Positions 50,182 to 58,309 of a stretch of 62,595 nucleotides of DNA are shown piece by piece. Every line of letters starts with the position of its first letter. The stretch's first letter is position 1. Location of the stretch: the IMG/VR virus record IMGVR_UViG_3300021963_000130, positions 1-62,595 of that record; one strand, written 5' to 3'. Source of the DNA: a virus. The translations under genes were made by a program, and so were the position numbers. Under the pieces are notes generated by a model, which saw only the letters and a program-made list of their open reading frames with translations, ran no database searches and was not told where the DNA came from.

Positions 50182-50585
50182 ATCTTCATCCTCATTACAT
50201 GATGGGTTTCTTCCATGCCCATCTTTTTATACATGGGAACCAATTCGTCACGACACCAGCACTGGGCTACCGTAGCACCGTGAGTTTTCATCCAAGCCAG
50301 CAACTCTGCAAGTACATGTGGCTTTACTACACTTTTTCCGCCAAGCAAAGTTCCGTGGCCAACACGATAGCGTGGGTAATCAATAAACTCAATTACTGCT
50401 GCGCCAGTAATGCCCTCATCCGGCTCATCCCAAACCATCAAGAACATTTTGCCTGTACGTATGGAGAACTCCACCTGCTCAAGCGTCATAAAGTCAGGTT
50501 CAGTATCAATACTTTTTTGCAAAAGCGGAGCAGCTTTATCCCACACAAGTGGGAGTTGGTTTGGGGGGATGTGGTAAAGCGGCAT
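50178..50585 (-). CDS. GNAT-fold internal virion protein or acetyltransferase
   Basis: A 135-residue protein. The layout (PLLQKSIDTEPDFMTLEQV, MFLMVWDEPDEGITGAAVIE, LLAWMKTHGATVAQCWCRDE, YKKMGMEETHHVMRM) follows the GNAT acetyltransferase fold. In T7-like phages a GNAT-like protein of this type (gp13-like) helps internal virion assembly. No strong acetyl-CoA loop is visible, so activity is doubtful. Confidence 0.65.
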   Translation of the reverse strand: MPLYHIPPNQLPLVWDKAAPLLQKSIDTEPDFMTLEQVEFSIRTGKMFLMVWDEPDEGITGAAVIEFIDYPRYRVGHGTLLGGKSVVKPHVLAELLAWMKTHGATVAQCWCRDELVPMYKKMGMEETHHVMRMKI

Positions 50586-50587
50586 GT

Positions 50588-51778
50588 TTAAGCGAGGTAC
50601 TTCTCAGGGTTGATCTGCTTGCCTTGTTTCTTGTTGCCAGTACGGGCTTGACGAACTCTGTCCATCATCTTGTACAGCACTTTGGCCCCAGCTTCAGAGG
50701 AGCCATTACCAAGGTGGGACACGACATCGGCGGGTACTACAAACTCTTCGTTGGCCAAACGTGCTGGTTGCTTGTTGGCGATTGTCGCAGGAATGTCGTC
50801 AGACATACCGTCTCCCGGCCCTTTGAGCATGCGCCCACCATCTGAGTAGCCGCCCAGATCAGCCAGACCGCCTTGCGCATAGTTTGGCTTATACGGGGTT
50901 GGTTGTACTGGTTGATAGCCTGAATACAAACCGGGCTTAAAAGTGGACTTGTAACTTGGCTTTTCATACGGTTTTTTTGTCAACGTATCGTACGCACTGG
51001 AAGCTGCCATGCCTGTCAGCAGTTTATTTGGTACCGACATGCCTTTGAAATCTTGCCACAGTCCTTGCAAAAAGTTTGGTTCTGCTGCGGGAGCACCTGT
51101 GGTTGAACTCCCGTACGCAGTGTTGTTTACATACTCATACGGTTCGGGCTGGCCACCACTAACGTTGCGCATTTGCTCACCGCCGGGAGTAGCGTTGGTG
51201 GGGGGCGATAAATCAGGAGTAGCTGGGGTTTGCGCAAGCAGTCTGTCTGCGCCTCCGGGTTCAATTGGTTGTGGAAGGTTTGAACCCATGCTAGCTAAAT
51301 CTGTTTGCAATCCGGGCAGTCCGGGGACAGTTGGGGCAGGTGGGATAGCGGGGGGTAAAGCTGACGGCAACGCTGAAGACTCAAGCGCACCGGGAGCGTA
51401 CTGTGTCAGCGTAGGTGCAGTATTAAACGCACTTGTTGCGCCAACTTCATTTGCCAACGCTTGAATACCTGAGCCACTACCAAGAACCGTACCAGCAGGT
51501 GCTCCACCCAAACCCACAGTAGCTGGGCCTGCGGCCATTGGAGTAGCGGCTGCTGGTAAAGCACTGGCAGCAGTAGTAGCCGCAGTAGTGGCCGCAGGAG
51601 CACCGGCTGGCGCTATGGCGCTAAGAACGGATGCGTTTGTTGCTGCTTGAGCTGCGGCTGCTGCTTGAGCTGCTTGGGTAGCGGCAAGGGCTTGGGCTGC
51701 GGCTTGGGCTGATGCAATCTCTGCGGCTGTTAAGCCCACTGCACCTTCTGCCGCTATGGGTACTACTGCTTCTGGCAT
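50588..51778 (-). CDS. Ala/Pro-rich internal virion protein with conserved C-terminal domain
   Basis: A 396-residue protein. The first 240 residues are low-complexity Ala/Pro/Thr. The last 90 residues are conserved-looking: YAQGGLADLGGYSDGGRMLK, DDIPATIANKQPARLANEEF, VVPADVVSHLGNGSSEAGAK. This domain recurs in aquatic phage virion proteins. It is flanked by GNAT-fold genes in the ejection-protein region. The ribosome site is GAGGAGTTTG. Function is unknown. Confidence 0.72.
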   Translation of the reverse strand: MPEAVVPIAAEGAVGLTAAEIASAQAAAQALAATQAAQAAAAAQAATNASVLSAIAPAGAPAATTAATTAASALPAAATPMAAGPATVGLGGAPAGTVLGSGSGIQALANEVGATSAFNTAPTLTQYAPGALESSALPSALPPAIPPAPTVPGLPGLQTDLASMGSNLPQPIEPGGADRLLAQTPATPDLSPPTNATPGGEQMRNVSGGQPEPYEYVNNTAYGSSTTGAPAAEPNFLQGLWQDFKGMSVPNKLLTGMAASSAYDTLTKKPYEKPSYKSTFKPGLYSGYQPVQPTPYKPNYAQGGLADLGGYSDGGRMLKGPGDGMSDDIPATIANKQPARLANEEFVVPADVVSHLGNGSSEAGAKVLYKMMDRVRQARTGNKKQGKQINPEKYLA

Positions 51779-51779
51779 A

Positions 51780-52091
51780 TCAAACTCCTCGTTTCATCAC
51801 AACAAGCCCTTGCTTGCGACTAAGTTCTTTAAAGCCAAACATGGCTATCAGTTTCTGTGCTTTGACATCGTTCTCAAAGGGTGTAGCATACACTTCCTTG
51901 TAACTTTTGTCTCTCAAAAATGGCAGGATTTGCTCGGCAAAGATGCCTTTGTACCGCTTGAATTTACTGGGAGTCCATGCCCCCGCGTTAAGGTGCAAGT
52001 GCAAAGTTGCCGTTGTCCGATCCAGTATGTGGTCACAGCAGACACGCGCATCCGCATCTTCGTATATCTTTTCTCTTACTGGCGGCATCAT
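51780..52091 (-). CDS. Second GNAT-like small protein
   Basis: A 103-residue protein, MMPPVREKIYEDADARVCCD onward, with IFAEQILPFLRDKSYKEVYA and KAQKLIAMFGFKELSRKQGL, the C-terminal pattern of GNAT domains. The N-terminal half is short for a full enzyme. It overlaps the structural gene upstream by 4 bases. It may pair with the other GNAT-like protein in the virion. Confidence 0.62.
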   Translation of the reverse strand: MMPPVREKIYEDADARVCCDHILDRTTATLHLHLNAGAWTPSKFKRYKGIFAEQILPFLRDKSYKEVYATPFENDVKAQKLIAMFGFKELSRKQGLVVMKRGV

Positions 52092-52726
52092 GTTGGAAGC
52101 GCCGATACAAAAGTTGCGGTCAGAATGGCAGAGGGAATGGCTGGCACAGGTGCAGCGGCTGCAACAGCTTTAAGCTGGATATTGGTGTCATCTACGCTCC
52201 ACATGAGCTGAAAATAGTCCAAGGCGTTCATGGACAACACAAAATTCCAAGCAGGAATGGCTTCCGCCGTAGTTCCTTGGATAGCCACTTCGCTGGCTGA
52301 ATTGGCGACATCTACCCCGTTTACCCGCGCCCAGATGTATGTGTGGCCTGCTGCGCCTGAAGATTTGTCCAGTTGTAGAGAAAACTGGAAGTTATAGATG
52401 CCCGCGTTAGCTACAACAATTTTAGATGTTGGAGACCCTATGCTTACATCGTTGCTCAAGTCTGTGGAGTTAAACGTAACTGCATACGCTGTGCCGGTTG
52501 CCGCTGCTGTCTGAGTCGTGGTGTCATGGAACGCCCCATAAGGGAACCGCACATATCTGCCACCAGACTCCCCCAGCAATGCTCCGGTCAGGCTATCCAG
52601 TTGGTTGAAATACAGGCGCAGAATGTTGGAGTACTGCTCAATGAACTGAGCGTCATACTGAATGGGGGCCGCAGGCAGGCGCGGCGCAACCACCGGCCTG
52701 TAACGATTGATGATTGTTGTTGCCAT
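52088..52726 (-). CDS. Beta-rich minor structural protein (C1q/jelly-roll-like)
   Basis: A 212-residue protein. The N-terminus has FIEQYSNILRLYFNQLDSLT, a helical motif common in aquatic phage virion proteins. The rest is beta-rich (YNFQFSLQLDKSSGAAGHTY, DYFQLMWSVDDTNIQL), like C1q/TNF-type jelly rolls. It lies between the tail hub and ejection genes. A tail or fibre attachment role is likely but inferred. Confidence 0.72.
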   Translation of the reverse strand: MATTIINRYRPVVAPRLPAAPIQYDAQFIEQYSNILRLYFNQLDSLTGALLGESGGRYVRFPYGAFHDTTTQTAAATGTAYAVTFNSTDLSNDVSIGSPTSKIVVANAGIYNFQFSLQLDKSSGAAGHTYIWARVNGVDVANSASEVAIQGTTAEAIPAWNFVLSMNALDYFQLMWSVDDTNIQLKAVAAAAPVPAIPSAILTATFVSALPT

Positions 52727-52737
52727 AAGGGTTTACC

Positions 52738-54981
52738 CTACCTACGCCCATCAGGGCGAAGGTCAATACGAGGGATGCCCAACTGCCACTGCACCCCCAA
52801 CGTGTCTGAGCTTACTTGGAACGCCATCTGACGACCGCGAATCCTGACATACACCTGCTGAGTAAACTGCTGGATGGCATAGGTTCTTTGGCCTTGGTAG
52901 TTCTGCGTGCTGATGACAGACGGATCGTTGGATGGGCCGTAGTTTGCACCGGGATTGGCGCGGGGCAGCACGGTAAACATACATGATGGTAGATTCACGC
53001 TTGAGCCATCAAACGACAAGTCAGGTATCAGTCTCCAGACAAAGCCAAAGTTATGCCCGTCCCCAATATCGAAGTCAGACGATGTAACAGTAGAGGCAAT
53101 AGGAACTGAAGGGTTTACTGTACCGTCATCAACACCGCTTTCATGGTAAACAAGCAATGTATTTGCACTTCCGCCAGCTACACCATAGGTTGCTGCCACT
53201 GGGTATGCGCGAAGCGCACTGTCCAACCAAGCTGTACGACCTTGAGGTGAGCCTAGATAGTTATTCCAATCACCGTAGTACCAAACATTATCCACATGGT
53301 TGTAGATCACATAGCGGTCGATCACGGTCGAATTAGCAGAACAGTACTGCCACCAGACTTCGTTGTAACCTTCGTTCGTTCCCGCCATAAATTGATATGA
53401 CTGAGTAAGGTTGATGTCACTATAAACATATTCACGCAAGGTAGACACTAGCGTCTGAACTCGACCTGAGTACATATAGAACTTATCCGTACCCATCCAA
53501 TAGGTAATATTGTTGGCGGTCGCTATTGCATTTGGCCCAGCAATAGATATGTTGTCGCCCATGATCTGGAAGCCCCAGACATACGGTGGGCCAAGGTACT
53601 GCATGGAATAAATAGCTGAATCAGTCAGCACCAAAATCTCTTGGCGGGTCTGGATGGCAGTCACAATGGTAGAGCCGTGGCTCAATCGGTAGCTACCTGC
53701 TTGGTTTGTAACAGCCGGATACCACGTAATAAAACTTTCTTGGTTCGACCAGTAAATTAACAGCGGGTCTTGAACTAAGCTGCTGGCTACAGAGTCGTTG
53801 CACCCAAAGGCAATAACAAAGCGTGAGGCATCAGATACCATCACAAAGTTGGCTACTGTTGGGCAGTAAGCATCCGCAGTAACAGTTCCTGCTTTGGTAA
53901 CTATAGAAGCACTTGGGCCAAGTAACTGACCCCGGTTGAATGTGCTGGCTGACGCAGAGTTTGCCCAGTAGTACAACGCGCCACCACGGGCGTTAAAAAT
54001 TAAATCTTCACCAAAGTTTGAATGGCTCCACAGGCGAAGCTGTACGCCAATGCCCACTGTAGCAGGCGAACCCCAGCCAATAAAGTTTGTAGATTGAACA
54101 ACAGATGTTCCGTTTGTATGGGTAGTAGCTGCGCCTGAGCCTGTACCGCTTAAACCGCGAGTACAGCCCGTGAATGTTGTAGCAGTTACGCCGGTATAAC
54201 TAATAGTCTCTGAGTCAATTAAAATCCTGCCAGTGGTCGTAAAGCCCGTGGTCGATGTCACCGTCACTGTAGTGTTTGAGTTAGATAGTGTGCCGCCAGA
54301 AACTACCGTTGTCACAGCACCTGTGATGATGCCGCCCCAAGTACCAGCGCCCCAGCCTACGTTCTGTGAAAAAACATCCTGACCTGATGTAAGCTGGTAT
54401 GCGCCTACAACCGAAGCGCCGCCAGTACCTGTATCACTTGCATTAGCAGCAACTGAAGACTGGATCGTGTATTGGTTGGAGCTTACATAGGTAATCTGAA
54501 ACTCAGCATTGAGTATGGTGGCTGTAATAGTTCCACCCAAAGATACCGCGCCGCTAAAAGTCACAAAGTCGTTGGTCTGTGCGCCGTGGCCTGCGTCAGT
54601 TACTGTGATTGTTGTTGACCCGTTAGAAGCAGCAAAGGTCACCTCACCTGCGGTGGTGGTGCTGCGCAATGGTGTTACGTCATACGACAAACCATTTGTG
54701 CCGTTTTGAATGTAGTACTTTAAGTTTGTGCCTACAGCCAGCAGGTTATATCCCGCTAAGTTAAGCCAGTTCCACATGCCTCGGGCAACACCCCACAGCG
54801 TGCCAGTTGTTGGTTTTAGCGTAGAGTTGTTTGTACCAGTGTCGGCCGTCCAGCCGCCAATCTTTTCTGCCTGACCAGAACGAAAACGGATTTTGTTGGA
54901 CGCATAGTACCCGCCCTCATTGGCGTAAGAGGTGCTTTCTCTGTTTACACCGGGACGAAGGGCAAGTTTCTGGATTGGCAT
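52738..54981 (-). CDS. Tail hub / nozzle protein (P22 gp10 or phage-stabilisation-like)
   Basis: A 747-residue protein opening MPIQKLALRPGVNRESTSYA, with GGYYASNKIRFRSGQAEKIG, the hallmark of podovirus tail hub or stabilisation proteins. Beta-rich inserts at about 110-300 contain an immunoglobulin-like TVVSGGTLSNSNTTVTVTS segment. The C-terminal part has ITYWMGTDKFYMYSGRV and VWWQYCSANSTVIDRYVIYN, as in the T7 gp12/P22 gp10 group. It forms the hexameric tip below the adaptors. Confidence 0.85.
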   Translation of the reverse strand: MPIQKLALRPGVNRESTSYANEGGYYASNKIRFRSGQAEKIGGWTADTGTNNSTLKPTTGTLWGVARGMWNWLNLAGYNLLAVGTNLKYYIQNGTNGLSYDVTPLRSTTTAGEVTFAASNGSTTITVTDAGHGAQTNDFVTFSGAVSLGGTITATILNAEFQITYVSSNQYTIQSSVAANASDTGTGGASVVGAYQLTSGQDVFSQNVGWGAGTWGGIITGAVTTVVSGGTLSNSNTTVTVTSTTGFTTTGRILIDSETISYTGVTATTFTGCTRGLSGTGSGAATTHTNGTSVVQSTNFIGWGSPATVGIGVQLRLWSHSNFGEDLIFNARGGALYYWANSASASTFNRGQLLGPSASIVTKAGTVTADAYCPTVANFVMVSDASRFVIAFGCNDSVASSLVQDPLLIYWSNQESFITWYPAVTNQAGSYRLSHGSTIVTAIQTRQEILVLTDSAIYSMQYLGPPYVWGFQIMGDNISIAGPNAIATANNITYWMGTDKFYMYSGRVQTLVSTLREYVYSDINLTQSYQFMAGTNEGYNEVWWQYCSANSTVIDRYVIYNHVDNVWYYGDWNNYLGSPQGRTAWLDSALRAYPVAATYGVAGGSANTLLVYHESGVDDGTVNPSVPIASTVTSSDFDIGDGHNFGFVWRLIPDLSFDGSSVNLPSCMFTVLPRANPGANYGPSNDPSVISTQNYQGQRTYAIQQFTQQVYVRIRGRQMAFQVSSDTLGVQWQLGIPRIDLRPDGRR

Positions 54982-54983
54982 TT

Positions 54984-55325
54984 TTAACCCACGTTACGCT
55001 CAAAATGAGGGCAGTCCACAAGATTGGAAAAGTTTCCGCCCCAGCGGTTTTTGATGTTCAATGACTCCCAGTATGCGCCCAGCGGAGCAATGGTCGCCTT
55101 GTCCCAGATTATCTTCCCATCCGCAAAGAAGTTCAAGTCTATGGCGCACCGCTTGAGGTGGATGGACTTCATGGTCTTAGACCGGCCTGTCTTAACATAG
55201 ATAGCTTGCTGTTCTGGGGTACGAGCAAGTTCACCACCTGTGACTTTAAAACCTAACGCAGTGGCGTAGGTAATGAGTTTGCAAGCATCCAGTAGGAATG
55301 CGGCTTGTTCGTCAGATAGGCTCAT
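54984..55325 (-). CDS. M15-type endolysin (peptidoglycan peptidase)
   Basis: A 113-residue protein. SIHLKRCAIDLNFF gives zinc ligands H56 and D63, and VDCPHFER gives H107. APLGAYWESLN and NRWGGNF complete the family pattern. It cleaves peptide cross-links of peptidoglycan (VanY / L-Ala-D-Glu peptidase type) to lyse the host. It lacks a signal peptide and so depends on the holin encoded upstream. A 4-base overlap links it to the HNH gene that interrupts the lysis cassette. Confidence 0.9.
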   Translation of the reverse strand: MSLSDEQAAFLLDACKLITYATALGFKVTGGELARTPEQQAIYVKTGRSKTMKSIHLKRCAIDLNFFADGKIIWDKATIAPLGAYWESLNIKNRWGGNFSNLVDCPHFERNVG

Positions 55326-55819
55326 TTATTACCCTTTCGCAAATTGTCTACTGCTGGAATTACTCTCAGGTTTTCATAAACATGGAACCCGCCACGACTC
55401 AAAGGAATTATGTGGTCAACATGAAAACGCTCTCCCAAAGACATCGCTTGATAGAAATCTCTTAAAACATACAGCTGTCGTATTTCAGCAGAAGTTTCTC
55501 CAGCAAGCAAAGTTCTGCGTTTTGCGCAATTGGCAAGGATTCTTGCTTTGTTTTCTGTTCTATCTTTCTTTTTCCACTGCTGTACTTTTTCAGGGTTGTT
55601 TGCTCTATAAAGGTTGTTTCTTTCTAATTTTGCTTTGTAATTCTTTTTTGTGCTTTTTTCTACCGCTTGTCTATGGGCTTCTGGATTTTTTGCTCTTCGC
55701 TCACGCATTATTTGAGCAAAGCACATTTTGCAGCGTGACTGCACTCCTGATGGCTCTCGTTTGTCGGGGCTAAAATCTGTAAAAAGTTTTTGTACTTTAC
55801 ACAAAGAGCAAATTTTCAT
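55322..55819 (-). CDS. HNH endonuclease inserted in the lysis cassette
   Basis: A 165-residue basic protein. An N-terminal Cys4 zinc knuckle (CSLCKVQKLFTDF, CKMC), a long Arg/Lys/Gln helix and a C-terminal HNH motif with HVDHIIPLSRGGFHVYENLR. The typical free-standing homing endonuclease layout. It overlaps holin and endolysin genes by exactly 4 bases on each side, so it is translated with them and does not disrupt lysis. The N-terminal module is shared with the protein at 25435-25884. Confidence 0.88.
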   Translation of the reverse strand: MKICSLCKVQKLFTDFSPDKREPSGVQSRCKMCFAQIMRERRAKNPEAHRQAVEKSTKKNYKAKLERNNLYRANNPEKVQQWKKKDRTENKARILANCAKRRTLLAGETSAEIRQLYVLRDFYQAMSLGERFHVDHIIPLSRGGFHVYENLRVIPAVDNLRKGNK

Positions 55820-56331
55820 CGGGCTTTACTCCGAATTTCTGTAATTTTTTCAACTGTTCTTGAGCCAAAATAAGCGCCAAACACAAGCATACCCCAGTTT
55901 CCAAGCAAGGTGACGTAGGACTCATTTGCGTTTAGACCGTAGGCAGACATCATGGCAAACAGGAAATATCCCAAAAAAATGGCAATTAAACTCATAGGGC
56001 GTATGTTTTTGGACAGCCAAGAGTCGGATGCCATATCGGCCTGCCAGCGATCTGTGATGTTGTCAGCATCGTTTTGCGCAGCCTTAGCCAGTAAATCGAT
56101 CTCAGCTAATTCCAGCTTGGCTTTTTCAATGCCCAGTTCAAGGAGTTTTTCTTCGTGGTCAAACTGAAGCTGGCGCAGCTTGGAGACATCTTCCGGCGTT
56201 GGATTATCTGGAATCTTCACGCCCAGCGTGTTCTCAACGACTTCTTTGCCTTTGGCTTGAATGGCAGATGACAACAGGCCAAGCCCGTTTTCAGCGAGGC
56301 TACCAAGGAGGGATGCAATTAAAGGCAACAT
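55816..56331 (-). CDS. Holin of the 3TM (gene transfer release) family
   Basis: A 171-residue protein. The N-terminal segment (MLPLIASLLGSLAENGLGLL) is hydrophobic, a charged helix covers 60-105, then WQADMASDSWLSKNIRPMSL precedes two membrane segments (SLIAIFLGYFLFAMMSAYGL and VTLLGNWGMLVFGAYFG). The WQADMxSDSWLSKNIRP pattern is the signature of the Holin_3TM family. It would permeabilise the inner membrane and release the M15 endolysin. Confidence 0.85.
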   Translation of the reverse strand: MLPLIASLLGSLAENGLGLLSSAIQAKGKEVVENTLGVKIPDNPTPEDVSKLRQLQFDHEEKLLELGIEKAKLELAEIDLLAKAAQNDADNITDRWQADMASDSWLSKNIRPMSLIAIFLGYFLFAMMSAYGLNANESYVTLLGNWGMLVFGAYFGSRTVEKITEIRSKAR

Positions 56332-56489
56332 TATTTTTCCCGTTCTTTCTGTTCAAGCTTTTGCCTGAGTTTTTCTATCTTCTCCACCTGCGCTTTGACC
56401 TCATGCTTGGCTTCTAGTATGTCCATGTATAACATTCCAAGCAGTGGCAGCATCAGCCCAACCAAAACCAAAGCAGCGATCCAGCCCAT
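56331..56489 (-). CDS. Small N-terminal membrane-anchored coiled-coil protein
   Basis: A 52-residue protein, MGWIAALVLVGLMLPLLGML then a charged coiled coil to the end. The start at 56489 overlaps the preceding TAA and has GGGAG eight bases upstream. A longer frame to 56612 is rejected because it overlaps the upstream gene. One N-terminal anchor with a periplasmic coiled coil resembles a short i-spanin, in keeping with the lysis context, but the partner o-spanin was not seen. Confidence 0.6.
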   Translation of the reverse strand: MGWIAALVLVGLMLPLLGMLYMDILEAKHEVKAQVEKIEKLRQKLEQKEREK

Positions 56490-57196
56490 TATGTCTTCTC
56501 CCACCGATTCAGCAGGAGGAGCCACGCCCAGAGATACAGGAGGAATATAGTAGTCGCTATCAGGTACGCGGACTTTGCTTGGAGGCTTCTTTGCTTTTCC
56601 CGCCGTAGCCATAGCTTGTACCTCTGCTGTGCTTCCTGTTTCAGCCTTGCCTGTTCCTGCTCCTGACCAATGATCTCCCGCATCTCAAACACTTTGCTGT
56701 ACAACGCGCCCATCTCAGGCGGGGATTGGTACACCATCGTTTCCCTGACCGTCACTATCAATGCTGCCATCTGCTGCTGCGCCATCACTCTTTGCAACGC
56801 AGCCTCCATCAAGTTGGCATCGGGGTCGTAGACGTTTCTGAACTTCTCTTCTTCCTCCCGGATGTGCGTTGCTAGCTGTTCTTCAAGCCTGAATAGCTTT
56901 GTAAGCTGACTGACAATGTCCGCCATGACTTGGGTTTCGTCAACGGCAACGAACTTCTCCGTCTTTTTCGCCACAGGCTGGGGCGATTTTCCCTGTGGGA
57001 CAGGTGCAGCACTTGCACCAAACATTTCTGCCAACTTTGCCCAGAAACCCCTAACCTCTTTTGCGATTCCAATGACTTCGTTAACAGTGCTTTTGACCTC
57101 CATAAAGGAAGTCTTAGCTTGCTTGTACAGACTGCATCCCTGCTTGATAGCAGCAACACAGGCATTTGCGGCAAGAAGAAGGCTGATCGGATCAAT
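56489..57196 (-). CDS. C-terminal membrane protein in the lysis region, probable ATT start
   Basis: A protein of about 235 residues if started at ATT (57196), or 204 if started at ATG (57103). The ATT codon has GGAG seven bases upstream, and the extra 31 codons (DPISLLLAANACVAAIKQGC onward) read as a natural amphipathic start, whereas the ATG lacks a ribosome site. The middle is a long helical, charged region. Residues near the C-terminus (SAYLIATTIFLLYLWAWLLL) form one membrane anchor. Role in lysis is inferred from position. Confidence 0.6.
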   Translation of the reverse strand: MDPISLLLAANACVAAIKQGCSLYKQAKTSFMEVKSTVNEVIGIAKEVRGFWAKLAEMFGASAAPVPQGKSPQPVAKKTEKFVAVDETQVMADIVSQLTKLFRLEEQLATHIREEEEKFRNVYDPDANLMEAALQRVMAQQQMAALIVTVRETMVYQSPPEMGALYSKVFEMREIIGQEQEQARLKQEAQQRYKLWLRREKQRSLQAKSAYLIATTIFLLYLWAWLLLLNRWEKT

Positions 57197-57208
57197 TTCA
57201 TATCTCCG

Positions 57209-58300
57209 TTATGCCGTACGTTCCCACATATACACAACGATATATGGTTGCAGGTTTGCGTTTGTTCCGCTGACACCTGTTGTGGAGTTTGCGACTGTAA
57301 CGCCTGTTGTGGCGGCATTCATATCACCAAGGAAATAGTTTGGGCTTCCACCAGCAAAAATAGTAGGGGTAGCCGTTCCGTATGGGCCTAATACACCTTT
57401 ACCACCATTTGCATTTTGGTGCTGGTGGCCCGGATCAGTTACTGTTGCAGTATGGGTGTGAGATACAACAACTGCATCTGCACTACCACCAGTAGCTCCA
57501 GCAGTAAATCCGCCGCCATTACCAACCATTACCTTGCCTGCGCCAAAGGCCGTCCATGTGCCAAAGCCTAAAGATGTGCCGGGGTTGGTAGCGGCTGTGC
57601 TGGAATAAAGAGCGCCAATGGGGAACAGTAAGTTACCAACCAAAATAGTCAGTGCCGCTGCTGTTGTTCCGCCTGTACCACCATTTGCCAGTGGCAGAGT
57701 ACCTGTAACGTCTGTGGTCAGCACTGCCTGAGCAAACGAAGTGTTTGTACCGTCTGATTTAAGCAGTCGGTTAGCTGTTTGCGCCGGGGCTAAAGCGTTA
57801 AATGCTGCGTTAGCTGTGGTTTGTCCTGTACCACCATTTGCAATAGCCAAAGTTCCAGTTAAGCCTTGCGCCTTTACATCGTATACGTTTGTACCATCTG
57901 ACCAGACCATGATCTTGTCTGCGGCGGCAAGAGATATTCCTGTTCCAGCAGCCGTGGTATTACCAATGACCGTAGAGTTGTAGATCGTAATAGCATAGCT
58001 GGTGTTGTTCCAGACAATGTACTGTTTAGATGAAGGCGGGATGTAAACGCTTGTTGCCGCAGAAGCGCCGGTGAACTTCAGCATGGCGTACACCGCTTGG
58101 TTTAGGTTGGCGGTGGATGATGGCCCGTTGACATAAGTCAGGGCTTGGCTGGTGGACGTAATTGGCACAGCCTGATACCCAGCGATTGCCGTGTCCAGAA
58201 TGTAGGCGAGGTTGCTGTCTGTGGTTGCACCCCATGCACCGGCTTGGTCGCCAGAGCCGATCAGTTCGATCCGCAGATTTGAGGAATAGGTACTACTCAT
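57209..58300 (-). CDS. Tail fibre protein with a collar-like receptor-binding tip
   Basis: A 363-residue protein. The N-terminus (RIELIGSGDQAGAWGATTDS) is a common fibre start. Two short GTLxxxNGGTGxTT repeats near 147-165 and 200-215 are typical of trimeric fibres. The C-terminus has GFGTWTAFGAGKVMVGNGGG, SHTHTATVTDPGHQH and NLQPYIVVYMWER, as in phage tail collar domains. It likely binds the host surface. Confidence 0.85.
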   Translation of the reverse strand: MSSTYSSNLRIELIGSGDQAGAWGATTDSNLAYILDTAIAGYQAVPITSTSQALTYVNGPSSTANLNQAVYAMLKFTGASAATSVYIPPSSKQYIVWNNTSYAITIYNSTVIGNTTAAGTGISLAAADKIMVWSDGTNVYDVKAQGLTGTLAIANGGTGQTTANAAFNALAPAQTANRLLKSDGTNTSFAQAVLTTDVTGTLPLANGGTGGTTAAALTILVGNLLFPIGALYSSTAATNPGTSLGFGTWTAFGAGKVMVGNGGGFTAGATGGSADAVVVSHTHTATVTDPGHQHQNANGGKGVLGPYGTATPTIFAGGSPNYFLGDMNAATTGVTVANSTTGVSGTNANLQPYIVVYMWERTA

Positions 58301-58309
58301 GGTGTTTCC

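Noticed and set aside
56490-56612. Longer version of the small coiled-coil membrane protein, starting at 56612
   Set aside because: It would overlap the upstream gene by 124 bases; the ATG at 56489 has a proper GGGAG site and a TAATG junction.
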